The translations under genes and the position numbers were made by a program. A DNA stretch of 64,000 nucleotides from Bacteroidaceae bacterium (GTDB taxonomy: Bacteria; Bacteroidota; Bacteroidia; Bacteroidales; Bacteroidaceae): NCBI GenBank assembly GCA_017617315.1, contig JAFZWM010000051.1, forward strand, positions 56,371 through 120,370, in the 5' to 3' direction. Position 1 is the first letter of the stretch; each line of letters begins with the position of its first letter. Below are positions 42,894 to 51,116 of the stretch, in pieces. The notes beneath the pieces were generated by a model. The model was not told where the DNA came from. It ran no database searches and saw nothing but the letters and a program-made list of their open reading frames with translations.

Positions 42894-44018
42894 ATGGCTA
42901 ACAAAAATCTGGCTCAAGCAAAAAACGCAAAGAACGATGAGTTCTACACACAGTACGAAGATATTCAGAAAGAAGTAAACGCATACCTCGAATACAATCC
43001 CGATGTATTCAGAGACAAAACCGTACTTCTGCCCTGCGACGACCCTAAATGGAGCAACTTTACACGATTCTTTGCACAGAACTTTGAGCGGTTCGGCATC
43101 AAGAAGCTCATTTCTACAAGTTACGCTCCCGACAGCAAAAAACTGAAATACGGTACTTTTTACGGAGATTTTTTCATAGATGACGGAACTCCGCAATTCG
43201 ACAAAGAAAAAGCACAAACTAAAGGTAGAATATACATTCTCGACAAAGACATAAATGGCGATGAACGTATTGACATTAATGACTTAAAATGGGGCTATCT
43301 CGAAGGCGATGGCGACTTCAACAGCAACGAAGTAAAAGAACTCCGCAACGAAGCAGATATTATCGTTACAAATCCGCCGTTCTCACTTTTCCGTGAGTTC
43401 ATTTCATGGATTATGGAAGCCGACAAACAGTTTCTGATAATCGGAAATATGAATGCCATAACATATAAAGAGGTCTTTCCGCTGATTAAAGAAAACAGAA
43501 TTTGGCTTGGAAATGGTTTCAACAAAGGAAATGCATACTTCAGAGTTTGCGTTCCAAGAGAAGATTACGCAAACGGTGTTTACGATTTTGAAAACCAACT
43601 CGTGAAATTCAGAAATTGTTGCTGGTTTACCAACATCGACCACGGTCGCCGTCATCAACCTCTGCAACTTATGACGATGGCTGACAACCTTAAACACAGT
43701 AAACACAAGGAAATTAAAGGAAAAACAAGCTATTTGCATTATGACAATTATGATGCAATAGAAGTTCCCTTCACCGATGCCATTCCGGGAGATTATGACG
43801 GAATAATGGGCGTTCCGATTTCCTTTCTGGACAAATACTGCCCCGAACAATTTGAAATATTGGGAATAACTCAAAGAAATGACGACCCATACAAAACAAA
43901 GAAATATACGAAAGAAGAATACAAAAATGCAAATGATTTAAACGCACGAGGTGTAATAATAACAAATGGTATTCCAAAATCGATATACGCACGCATCTTA
44001 ATCCGCAAAAAACAATAG
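42894..44018 (+). CDS. EcoRI-family adenine-specific DNA methyltransferase
   Basis: 374 residues from the ATG at 42894; an in-frame ATG at 42867 lies in a hairpin loop and would add nine residues. The N-terminal LAQAKNAKNDEFYTQYEDIQ and motif IV ADIIVTNPPFSLFREF (catalytic NPPF) identify the EcoRI-type N6-adenine methylase family, with LLPCDDPKWSNF early in the protein. DKDINGDERIDIND before motif IV has the spacing of an EF-hand or dockerin Ca loop. No cognate EcoRI-like endonuclease is adjacent; the DUF262-HNH gene 0.7 kb downstream is the candidate partner. It may follow the structured RNA in one transcript. Confidence 0.88.
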   Translation: MANKNLAQAKNAKNDEFYTQYEDIQKEVNAYLEYNPDVFRDKTVLLPCDDPKWSNFTRFFAQNFERFGIKKLISTSYAPDSKKLKYGTFYGDFFIDDGTPQFDKEKAQTKGRIYILDKDINGDERIDINDLKWGYLEGDGDFNSNEVKELRNEADIIVTNPPFSLFREFISWIMEADKQFLIIGNMNAITYKEVFPLIKENRIWLGNGFNKGNAYFRVCVPREDYANGVYDFENQLVKFRNCCWFTNIDHGRRHQPLQLMTMADNLKHSKHKEIKGKTSYLHYDNYDAIEVPFTDAIPGDYDGIMGVPISFLDKYCPEQFEILGITQRNDDPYKTKKYTKEEYKNANDLNARGVIITNGIPKSIYARILIRKKQ

Positions 44019-44031
44019 CAGTCTTTAAAAT

Positions 44032-44075
44032 ATGTTCGCAAAATTTGCGAACATAATAAGTTTACGTTACTTTTG
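44032..44075 (+). promoter_or_regulatory. higBA promoter with overlapping palindromic operator
   Basis: A perfect palindrome with 11-bp arms, ATGTTCGCAAA and TTTGCGAACAT around one base (44032-44054), overlaps the TTTG element (44044-44047). After 20 nt comes TACTTTTG (44068-44075). Binding of the HigA-type repressor to the palindrome would block the promoter (inference from toxin-antitoxin autoregulation). Confidence 0.82.
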
Positions 44076-44097
44076 CATCTAACAAACATTATATCAG

Positions 44098-44406
44098 ATG
44101 GAAATAACGTTCGAAAAGGACTATTTGCGCGAATTGTTTTACAATGGCGAAGCCAGCGATAAGCAACATCGCTTCCAACCTCAAATAGTGAGGAAGTATG
44201 TTCGTGTAGTAAACATTCTCGATTCCGTAGATAAAATAGCCGACTTATATCGCTATCGTTCACTACATTACGAAAAATTACTGGGCGACAAAGCCGGACT
44301 AGAGTCTGTTCGTGTTAACGACCAATACCGGATAGAGTTCAAGTCTTCAGAACAAGGTGCAATCACAATATGCAATATAATAGAATTGTCTAATCATTAT
44401 AAATAA
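44098..44406 (+). CDS. higB: HigB-type toxin (RelE/ParE superfamily)
   Basis: 102 residues. The RelE-like fold of HigB is visible: VRKYVRVVNILDSVDKIADL, then YRSLHYEKLLGDKAGLESV and VRVNDQYRIEFKSSEQ, followed by TICNIIELSNHYK, which carries the C-terminal His-Tyr typical of HigB. Such toxins cleave mRNA on ribosomes. The toxin-first order and the antitoxin gene 9 nt downstream match higBA. Its promoter carries a perfect operator palindrome. Confidence 0.9.
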   Translation: MEITFEKDYLRELFYNGEASDKQHRFQPQIVRKYVRVVNILDSVDKIADLYRYRSLHYEKLLGDKAGLESVRVNDQYRIEFKSSEQGAITICNIIELSNHYK

Positions 44407-44415
44407 TATATAATC

Positions 44416-44727
44416 ATGGGAAACTTAGGTTACGGAGCATACCCAACACATCCTGGCGAGGTGTTGAAGGACGAAATAGAAGAGCGTGGCATTAGTCAGC
44501 GCCAACTTGCAAAAAATATGGGAGTGGCTTACTCTGTCATCAACGAGATTCTGAACGGACACCGTCCGCTCACAGCCAAGACCGCCTTGATGTTCGAGGC
44601 TGCTCTTGATGTGCCAGCCGATTCGCTAATGTATCTTCAGACAAAATACAATATGCAGACTGCACGCAAAGATACATCTCTCAACGATATTCTGAAAGAA
44701 ATCAAGAAAATAGCAGCAGTTCTCTGA
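44416..44727 (+). CDS. higA: HigA-type antitoxin, XRE-family HTH
   Basis: 103 residues. The HTH is at about 25-60: ERGISQRQLAKNMGVAYSVI followed by NEILNGHRPLTAKTALMFEA. HPGEVLKDEIEE just before it is characteristic of the HigA/VapI group. It should neutralise HigB and repress the operon at the upstream palindrome. A DUF262-HNH gene starts 5 nt after its stop, so the antitoxin and nuclease are transcribed together. Confidence 0.92.
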   Translation: MGNLGYGAYPTHPGEVLKDEIEERGISQRQLAKNMGVAYSVINEILNGHRPLTAKTALMFEAALDVPADSLMYLQTKYNMQTARKDTSLNDILKEIKKIAAVL

Positions 44728-44732
44728 CACTT

Positions 44733-45902
44733 ATGAAAACAGAATTCAAAAAGTACACAATTGCCGAAATCTGCGACGGCTTCGAATACAACGAACTCGA
44801 AGGCAAAGGACTTTACGGCTTGGCAGGCAAACTAACTATTCAGCCCGAATATCAGCGCAACTATATCTATGCCGAAAACAAACGCGATGTTGCTGTAATT
44901 GAGTCGGTTCTTAAAGGCTATCCTCTCGGCCTCATCTATTTTAACAAAACCGAAAACGGGCAGTTAGAGGTCCTCGACGGGCAGCAACGCATAACATCGC
45001 TCGGCAGATTTCTAAAAGAGAATTTTGCCGTAAAGATAAACAACATGCCGCAATATTTCTCAGGTTTGAACAAAGATTCTCAGCAGTTTATCCTCAATAC
45101 AGAACTTTTGGTTTATGTGTGCGAGGGCGAAGGAGAAAATGCCGAGGGCGAGATAAAAGAATGGTTCAAGACGATAAACATCGCTGGCATTCCGCTAAAC
45201 AATCAGGAAACGCTAAACGCTATTTACTCTGGTCCGTTCGTAACTAAATGCAAGGAAACGTTCAGCAACTCGCAGAACCCTTCAACTCAGAAATGGGACT
45301 CGTATCTCAGCGGCAACGTAAAGCGTCAGGAATATCTCGAAACTGCATTAAATTGGGTTAGCCGCGGAGAAATAGAGAAATACATGAGTCTGCATCGCCG
45401 CGACACAAACATAAACGAGATTAAGACATATTTCGACTCGGTAATAAACTGGGCTGATACAATTTTCGACGACACATACAAGGAGATGAAGAGCATAAAC
45501 TGGGGCGAGTTGTACGAGAAATATCACTCTAATCCGTACAACCACAAAGAAATCTCCGAAAAGGTTGCCAATCTGATGTCTGACGACTGCGTGAGGGACA
45601 AGAAAGGTGTATTTGAATATGTTCTTGGCGGATGCACAGACACAAGACTGCTAAACATCCGTTTTTTCGAAAACAACATAATACGCAAGGTTTACAAAAC
45701 GCAAACCGACCGCGCAAAAAAGAAAGAAACATCAAACTGCCCTCTCTGTGCCATTGGGCACGAAGCCAACAAAAAACGAATCTGGAAATTGGAAGAAATG
45801 GATGCCGACCACGTTGAGGCATGGAGCAAAGGCGGCGAAACAACCGAAAAGAACTGTCAGATGCTTTGCAAAACGCATAACAGAGCAAAAGGTAACAGAT
45901 AG
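44733..45902 (+). CDS. DUF262 (ParB-like) and HNH endonuclease domain protein
   Basis: 389 residues. The N-terminal DUF262/GmrS-like domain has IQPEYQRNYIYAENKRDVAV, ESVLKGYPLGLIYFN and the nucleotide-binding signature VLDGQQRITSLGRF. A central helical region follows. The C-terminal 60 residues are an HNH nuclease: CPLCAIGHEANK, then MDADHVEAWSKGGETTEKNC and MLCKTHNRAKG, with the DH, N and H catalytic positions and Cys ligands intact. Such GmrSD-like proteins cut modified or foreign DNA. It is co-directional with higBA and the methylase, so it may be the nuclease of a restriction-like system; that pairing is inference. Confidence 0.88.
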   Translation: MKTEFKKYTIAEICDGFEYNELEGKGLYGLAGKLTIQPEYQRNYIYAENKRDVAVIESVLKGYPLGLIYFNKTENGQLEVLDGQQRITSLGRFLKENFAVKINNMPQYFSGLNKDSQQFILNTELLVYVCEGEGENAEGEIKEWFKTINIAGIPLNNQETLNAIYSGPFVTKCKETFSNSQNPSTQKWDSYLSGNVKRQEYLETALNWVSRGEIEKYMSLHRRDTNINEIKTYFDSVINWADTIFDDTYKEMKSINWGELYEKYHSNPYNHKEISEKVANLMSDDCVRDKKGVFEYVLGGCTDTRLLNIRFFENNIIRKVYKTQTDRAKKKETSNCPLCAIGHEANKKRIWKLEEMDADHVEAWSKGGETTEKNCQMLCKTHNRAKGNR

Positions 45903-45937
45903 GCTTCTTAGCTTTGCTCAATAAATAGCCGTTAACA

Positions 45938-45978
45938 AATACCGCGCTTCGAAGAAAGAATCCCCGGAGCGCGGTATT
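45938..45978. terminator. Bidirectional terminator between the nuclease and GH26 genes
   Basis: AATACCGCGCT-CG pairs with CG-AGCGCGGTATT with one T-G pair. It lies between convergent genes. Confidence 0.82.
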
Positions 45979-45999
45979 GCGTTATAAAATCATTCTAAA

Positions 46000-47121
46000 C
46001 TACTTATACAATTCAAGTTGTTTTGCCTCGCGGCTGAACAGAGTGTTCTTTGCCTTGTAGAACTTTACAAAATCCTTTGCCGAAACCTGCTTTGGATACG
46101 GAGCGAAATACTCCTTCGGATAGTTGCGCCATACCAGCAGATACGAAACCGGATTCTCGTCGATGAAAGGCTTCACCACCCTAGTCCACCAGTCGGCCGT
46201 AGGAATGCTCACGAAGCCCATCTCGGTTATTGCCACCGCCTTGTCATGCTCCTTGCCCACCTCTACGAGCATTGGCAGATTCTTGCCCAGAATCATCTTG
46301 TATTCCTCCTCGCTGCCCCACTGATAGCCGTCAAAGCCGAGCAAATCAACATACTCGTCGCCCGGATAGCGTTCGAGGAACTTCTCCTTGTTGCCCATTG
46401 CCTCGATGCCCGGCGAGTAAGCCCAGATAAGATTGTCGAGATCGTGCTTGTTCATAACCTGCTGAGTCATGATGTAAAGAGCCTGATACTGCTTCTTTGT
46501 ACAGAGCTTCTCGCCCCACCAGAACCAGCTGCCCGAATTCTCGTGCCACGGACGGAAGATGATAGGCACTTTAACGCCGTCCTTTGTCTTTATCGAAGCC
46601 AGAAAATCTGCCACGCGGTCGAGCTGCTGTACAAACTCGTCGTGATAATATCCATAAGGCAGGATATTGAGCACAATGTCGTTGCGGCTCACATCCCACG
46701 CGCTCTTTGTCTTCTTGGTAACGATATTGTCGGGATGCCAGCTTATTGTTACCACTCCGCCGCGCTCGAAATGCTTTATCGCCTCCTCGCGAATCTTGTG
46801 AAAAGGAACGGAATCGAGGTTCATAGTGTCGGGCTTCTCAATCCACCCAAGGTCAAAACCCATCACGGCCGGATAGTCGCCCGTAAGGTCCTTAATGTCG
46901 CTTCGGTCTTTCTCGTAAGCCCAAGTAACGCCGTAGAACGTATCGTCCTGATGACCGAACATCACGCCTTTCTCGGGCGATTTCTTCAGATTGGCAAGCA
47001 AGGCAGACGCCTCTTTTGTAAGCGGCAGACGCTTGTTCTTATTACAGCAGTCTTGCGCAAACAAGTTTACTGAGATTGTTCCGAAAAGCAGAACAGAAAC
47101 TAATAATTTTAGGTTTTTCAT
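46000..47121 (-). CDS. Glycoside hydrolase family 26 (beta-mannanase-like)
   Basis: 373 residues from the ATG at 47121, just upstream of the signal peptide (MKNLKLLVSVLLFGTISVNL ending in FAQDC). The GH26 barrel is clear: VMFGHQDDTFYGV, VVTISWHPDN, the acid/base Glu in IIFRPWHENSGSWFWWG and the nucleophile Glu in VAITEMGFVS. Cys follows the signal cleavage region (QDCC), so lipidation cannot be excluded. GH26 enzymes of this type cleave beta-1,4-mannan. It is not next to a SusC/SusD pair. A -7 element lies at 47155-47162 within the end of the tatC region. Confidence 0.92.
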   Translation of the reverse strand: MKNLKLLVSVLLFGTISVNLFAQDCCNKNKRLPLTKEASALLANLKKSPEKGVMFGHQDDTFYGVTWAYEKDRSDIKDLTGDYPAVMGFDLGWIEKPDTMNLDSVPFHKIREEAIKHFERGGVVTISWHPDNIVTKKTKSAWDVSRNDIVLNILPYGYYHDEFVQQLDRVADFLASIKTKDGVKVPIIFRPWHENSGSWFWWGEKLCTKKQYQALYIMTQQVMNKHDLDNLIWAYSPGIEAMGNKEKFLERYPGDEYVDLLGFDGYQWGSEEEYKMILGKNLPMLVEVGKEHDKAVAITEMGFVSIPTADWWTRVVKPFIDENPVSYLLVWRNYPKEYFAPYPKQVSAKDFVKFYKAKNTLFSREAKQLELYK

Positions 47122-47154
47122 AAAAACATGATAATGATTAAAGTTTGTCGGGCG

Positions 47155-47162
47155 CAAATGTA
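47155..47162 (-). promoter_or_regulatory. -7 element of the GH26 gene
   Basis: TACATTTG on the minus strand matches TAnnTTTG, 34 nt before the start codon and just 5 nt past the end of tatC. Confidence 0.65.
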
Positions 47163-47166
47163 AGAA

Positions 47167-47931
47167 TTATTTTTTACTTGTGCAAGAAACCAATATTATG
47201 CTTGCCTCGTAAAGCAGCAAGATTGGCACCGAAACGAGCAGAAGCGTAAAAACGTCGGTAGTCGGGGTGATGATGGCTGCCGCCACCAGAATGAGCACGA
47301 TGGCATGACGGCGGTATCTTCTCATGAAAGCGGCCTTCAGAAGTCCGAACTTGGCAAGAAGCCAGCACAGGATTGGAATCTCGAACACCACGCCCATAAG
47401 CAGATTGAGCATCATGAACGTGTCGATATACGATTCGAGCGTTATCAGGTTCGGAACAGATTCGCTAACCTGATAGTCGCCCAAGAACTTTACCGTGAAC
47501 GGAAATATCAGAAAATATCCCAACGCCGTGCCGATGATGAACATGGCATAGCCCGACCCTACCAGCGTTACGGCATACCTGCGCTCGTTGGCATACAACG
47601 CCGGAGACACATAGCTGAACACAAGATAGAGCAGATACGGCGCGGCACAGAAGATGCCGGCATAGAGCGCAACCTTGGCATGAATCATAAACTGACTGGC
47701 AAGCCCGGTGTTTATAAGATTGACGGAGAACGGCTCTATCGGGCTGAAGCGCGACAGAAGCCTGAACGTAATGAAAGTGCTCTGCTTTGGAGCAAGCACA
47801 ATGTCGAAAAGTTCTTCCTTAAAGAAGAATGCAGCCACGGCAAAAAGGCACACCGCGACCACTGCACGGACAATAATTCCGCGCAACTGGTCGAGGTGTT
47901 CCCAAAAAGTCATCGTTTCCTTTTCAGCCAC
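47167..47931 (-). CDS. tatC: Sec-independent protein translocase subunit TatC
   Basis: 254 residues from a GTG start at 47931, 4 nt after the tatA stop; an ATG at 47913 (MTFWEHLDQLRG) is the alternative. Six membrane segments are visible, starting with GIIVRAVVAVCLFAVAAFFF. The TatC signature regions WEHLDQLRG and a cytoplasmic loop SPALYANERRYAV are present. It recognises twin-arginine signal peptides in the inner membrane. The gene order upstream (tatA and a Tat-signal reductase) supports a dedicated export unit. Confidence 0.95.
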   Translation of the reverse strand: MAEKETMTFWEHLDQLRGIIVRAVVAVCLFAVAAFFFKEELFDIVLAPKQSTFITFRLLSRFSPIEPFSVNLINTGLASQFMIHAKVALYAGIFCAAPYLLYLVFSYVSPALYANERRYAVTLVGSGYAMFIIGTALGYFLIFPFTVKFLGDYQVSESVPNLITLESYIDTFMMLNLLMGVVFEIPILCWLLAKFGLLKAAFMRRYRRHAIVLILVAAAIITPTTDVFTLLLVSVPILLLYEASIILVSCTSKK

Positions 47932-47935
47932 GATG

Positions 47936-48115
47936 CTATTCTGTTTTTGAATCCTTCTTGTCGTCGGCCGAAGAGTCTTCGCCCTTCATTCCTTCCTTAA
48001 AGCTGTGTACGCCCTTGCCAAGTCCGTGCATCATCTCCGGAATCTTCTTTCCGCCAAAAAGCAACAGCACCACGAGGGCGATAAACAACAATTCAGGTGT
48101 TCCTAATCCAAACAT
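47936..48115 (-). CDS. tatA: TatA-type translocase subunit (59 residues)
   Basis: 59 residues, starting [20 protein letters not shown]. One short N-terminal membrane helix with a Glu at position 8 is followed by the hinge FGGKKIPEM, an amphipathic helix [18 protein letters not shown] and an acidic, Lys-rich tail ending DSKTE. This is the classical TatA/E organisation. It is 4 nt upstream of tatC and 18 nt downstream of the aldo/keto reductase gene, all in one orientation. It forms the translocation pore with TatC. Confidence 0.93.
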   Translation of the reverse strand: MFGLGTPELLFIALVVLLLFGGKKIPEMMHGLGKGVHSFKEGMKGEDSSADDKKDSKTE

Positions 48116-48133
48116 ATTCTTAATTATTTATTG

Positions 48134-49546
48134 TTACAATATTCCCTGCTTCAGACGGTCGATAAAGCCGTCTATTCTATGCAGCTCTTCCGGAATGTTT
48201 ATATTCTGCGGGCAATGTGGCGAGCACTGTCCGCAACCGATGCAGTGATCGGCCTGACGGACCTTTGCCACGGCTCTGTCGTAGCCTACCAAGAATGCCT
48301 TTCGGGCCTTTGCATAGTTGGCATCTCTTGCATCCTTCGGAACGTTGCCCTCGTTAACGCATTTGTTATAGTGTACAAAGATAGCAGGAATATCGATACC
48401 ATAAGGACATGGCATGCAATATTTGCAGTCGTTGCACTGAACCGTTGGATATGAGACGATGAGCTTCGCCGTTTCTTCAAGAAAGTCGAGGTCGTCTGCC
48501 GTAAGGTCTACAAGCGGACTGAAGGTACACAGATTGTCTTGCAGATGCTCCATATACGTCATTCCGCTCAGAACCGTCAGCACGCGGTCGTGATGTCCGG
48601 CATAGCGGAAGGCCCACGAAGCTACGCTGTCCTCGGGACGGCGCTGTTTAAGTCGTGCCACGATATGGTCTGGCAACTTGCTCAGTCGTCCGCCAAGCAG
48701 CGGCTCCATTATAATTGCCGGGATATTGCGTTTCTTCAGTTCGTTATAGAGATATTCGGCATTGGTGTTGCGCGGATTTGTCTCTTTGGCATGAAGCCAG
48801 TCTACATAGTTAAGCTGAATCTGCACAAAGTCCCACTTGTACTTGTCGTGATTTGCCAGCAGATAGTCGAACACCTCAATGTCGCCATGATAAGAGAAGC
48901 CCAAATTCTTTATTCTTCCGGCTTCGCGCTCGGCAACAAGGAAGTCGAGCATTCCGTTATCCATGTATCTTTTGTTGAAGTTCTCCATTCCACCGCCGCC
49001 AACGGCATGCAGAAGCAGATAGTCGATGTAATCGACCTGAAGATACTTCATAGAGTCGTGATACATCTTTATGCCTGCCTCGCGGCTCCATGTGTCGGGC
49101 GAGAAATTGCTCAGCTTTGTTGCCACGAAGTATTTCGAGCGGTCATATCCGCTGGCTTTCAGGGCGATGCCGGTAGACTCTTCTGAATGTCCCTTGCAAT
49201 AGGCTGGCGATGTGTCGAAATAGTTTACTCCGTGGTCGAGAGCATATTTAACCAGTCGGTTCACCTGCTCCTGATCTATCACGGTTTCGGTTGGCTTTCC
49301 GTCCTTCGACTCCTTCTGCTCTATGTTTGGCAGTCGCATCATTCCGTAGCCGAGGATTGATATTTTGTCCTTCGTCTTCGGATTTACGCGATACGTCATC
49401 TTGTCGGTCGGAACGTCGCTCGGAGCCTTCTCCTTCATTACCGTTTTCTGCGTCTTGTTGTCGCAGCCATATAGCGATGCCGTCAGAACTGCCGAGCCAG
49501 CCCCGAACAGTTTCAAGAAACGACGGCGATTTATCTTCTGTGCCAT
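48134..49546 (-). CDS. Tat-exported aldo/keto reductase with C-terminal ferredoxin domain
   Basis: 470 residues from the ATG at 49546. The N-terminus is a twin-arginine signal (INRRRFLKLFGAGSAVLTAS) ending in a Cys (LYGCDN), so a Tat-exported lipoprotein is possible. The aldo/keto reductase barrel follows (ILGYGMMRLPNIE, then HGVNYFDTSPAYCKGHSE with the catalytic Asp and Tyr). The C-terminus has two Fe-S motifs: CNDCKYCMPCPYGID and HCIGCGQCSPHCPQNI. The tat genes directly downstream and the polyferredoxin upstream suggest an exported redox pathway. The substrate is unknown. Confidence 0.9.
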   Translation of the reverse strand: MAQKINRRRFLKLFGAGSAVLTASLYGCDNKTQKTVMKEKAPSDVPTDKMTYRVNPKTKDKISILGYGMMRLPNIEQKESKDGKPTETVIDQEQVNRLVKYALDHGVNYFDTSPAYCKGHSEESTGIALKASGYDRSKYFVATKLSNFSPDTWSREAGIKMYHDSMKYLQVDYIDYLLLHAVGGGGMENFNKRYMDNGMLDFLVAEREAGRIKNLGFSYHGDIEVFDYLLANHDKYKWDFVQIQLNYVDWLHAKETNPRNTNAEYLYNELKKRNIPAIIMEPLLGGRLSKLPDHIVARLKQRRPEDSVASWAFRYAGHHDRVLTVLSGMTYMEHLQDNLCTFSPLVDLTADDLDFLEETAKLIVSYPTVQCNDCKYCMPCPYGIDIPAIFVHYNKCVNEGNVPKDARDANYAKARKAFLVGYDRAVAKVRQADHCIGCGQCSPHCPQNINIPEELHRIDGFIDRLKQGIL

Positions 49547-49562
49547 AGCCTTTTTTGAAAAT

Positions 49563-51041
49563 TTAGATTGTACGATGAACTTCGTGTCCCTCAACATATA
49601 TTGCGCTGAATGGTCGCGCAGGACACAGATTCTCACAAGCACCGCAGCCAATGCAGACTTCGGTATCTATAACAGGTATCTTCAGAGATGTCTCGTCATT
49701 CTCGTCAGAAGGAACCATCATTATTGCTCCCGACGGGCAATGGCGTGCGCAGTTTCCACACTCAACATTGTCGGTAAGCGGAATACAGTTCTTCTTAATC
49801 CACACAGCATGGCCAATCTGGGTAGAGCTCTTCTCCTCGACGGTTATAGGCTTTATTGCGCCAACCGGACAGGCATCGGCACATCGCGTACACTCTGGGC
49901 GGCAATATCCGCGCTCGTACGACATCTGCGGCTGCATGAATGTCTCGATGTCTGTTGACGGACGCAGCACGCCGTTAGGACACGCCGTAATGCACAACTG
50001 GCAGGCGGTGCAATGCTGCTGCACGTTCTTTGCACTCAGTGATCCGGCCGGAGTGATGGCTGTCTTGCGTGTAGGGGCAACCTTGTCCTCTACCACGGCA
50101 AGTCCGCCGTCAACCTTCTTTGCCTGGCTCTCTATTACCGATGCAGATGCAAGCGTAACCGCCGTTGCAATAAAGGCGCGCTTTGATGTATCAACATTCT
50201 CATTCTCTGTTTTCGGACTCTTCTTTGGATGAGAAAAGCTGATGGCGCTCTTGTGGCATTTTCCGATGCAGTCCATACAGGCAACGCAACGGCTGTAGTC
50301 AATCTCGTGTTCCTTAAAGTTGATGCACTGCGACTTGCAGTTCCGGGCACATAGTCCGCACTTGTTGCACTTGTCGGCATCTATCACTGGCTTGAGCCAA
50401 GCGAATCTCGAAAGGAAGCCGAGCATCGTTCCGACTGGGCAGACGGTGTTGCAATACAATCTGCCGCCAATCCATGCTATCAGGCTGACAATCAAGAATG
50501 TTGCAACTGCTATAATGAATACGGCGAGCGACTTAATCCACCACAAATCAACGTGATAGAACATAACGCTGTCGTTCTTCTCTGCCACATCAGCCAAGGC
50601 ATTGTTGCCAAGAATATAAAGCGGCTGGAAGATGTTCGACATTATTCTGCCGAACGCACTGTAAGGCTCTATTATTCCGGCTATCGAGCCGAAGCCGAGA
50701 AGCAGCGTTGCCACAAAAAGAATGAGGAAGCCGTAGCGCATAACCTTCATCTCGGGCTTGTAGACAAAGCGGTTCTTCTTGAACTTGCCGTGAAGCCACG
50801 AAACCACGTCCTGAAAAATTCCCAACGGACAGATAACACTACAATAAATGCGTCCGCACACAAGCGTGAGGACAACAAGTATCGCCACCACCAAAAGGTT
50901 TAGGGCAAGAACAGCCGGCAAAAACTGGATTTTCGGAATCCAACCAGCCACTCCGCTCATCGTCCCTGTAAAATCAAAAAACAAAAGTGTGACCAATGCA
51001 AAAACCACCGTTGCAATAATCACTCTGACAATGCGTAACAT
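49563..51041 (-). CDS. Membrane polyferredoxin (NapH-like plus NapG-like regions)
   Basis: 492 residues. The N-terminal half (about 1-220) has four membrane segments and two cysteine motifs of the NapH/CcoG type, CGRIYCSVICPLG and GGRLYCNTVCPVG. The second half carries several 4Fe-4S motifs: CNKCGLCARNC, CVACMDCIGKC, CTACQLCITACP, CTRCADACPVG, CGNCARHCPSG and CIGCGACENLCP. Between them lies SKRAFIATAVTLASASV, like the start of a NapG/Tat-type segment, suggesting a fusion. It probably relays electrons across the membrane to exported redox proteins such as the reductase encoded 16 nt downstream. Confidence 0.88.
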   Translation of the reverse strand: MLRIVRVIIATVVFALVTLLFFDFTGTMSGVAGWIPKIQFLPAVLALNLLVVAILVVLTLVCGRIYCSVICPLGIFQDVVSWLHGKFKKNRFVYKPEMKVMRYGFLILFVATLLLGFGSIAGIIEPYSAFGRIMSNIFQPLYILGNNALADVAEKNDSVMFYHVDLWWIKSLAVFIIAVATFLIVSLIAWIGGRLYCNTVCPVGTMLGFLSRFAWLKPVIDADKCNKCGLCARNCKSQCINFKEHEIDYSRCVACMDCIGKCHKSAISFSHPKKSPKTENENVDTSKRAFIATAVTLASASVIESQAKKVDGGLAVVEDKVAPTRKTAITPAGSLSAKNVQQHCTACQLCITACPNGVLRPSTDIETFMQPQMSYERGYCRPECTRCADACPVGAIKPITVEEKSSTQIGHAVWIKKNCIPLTDNVECGNCARHCPSGAIMMVPSDENDETSLKIPVIDTEVCIGCGACENLCPARPFSAIYVEGHEVHRTI

Positions 51042-51081
51042 GGGTTATAATATTTATATTCGTCGTTTATTACCTATTGGG

Positions 51082-51089
51082 CAAATATA
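51082..51089 (-). promoter_or_regulatory. -7 element of the polyferredoxin-Tat operon
   Basis: TATATTTG on the minus strand, 40 nt upstream of the polyferredoxin start. Confidence 0.65.
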
Positions 51090-51116
51090 CATTTTTATTA
51101 TCGAAAAGCCAAGAAA

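Noticed and set aside
46018..47073. 351-codon plus-strand frame opposite the GH26 gene
   Set aside because: The minus strand encodes a signal peptide and both catalytic Glu motifs of GH26; the plus frame has no recognisable domain.
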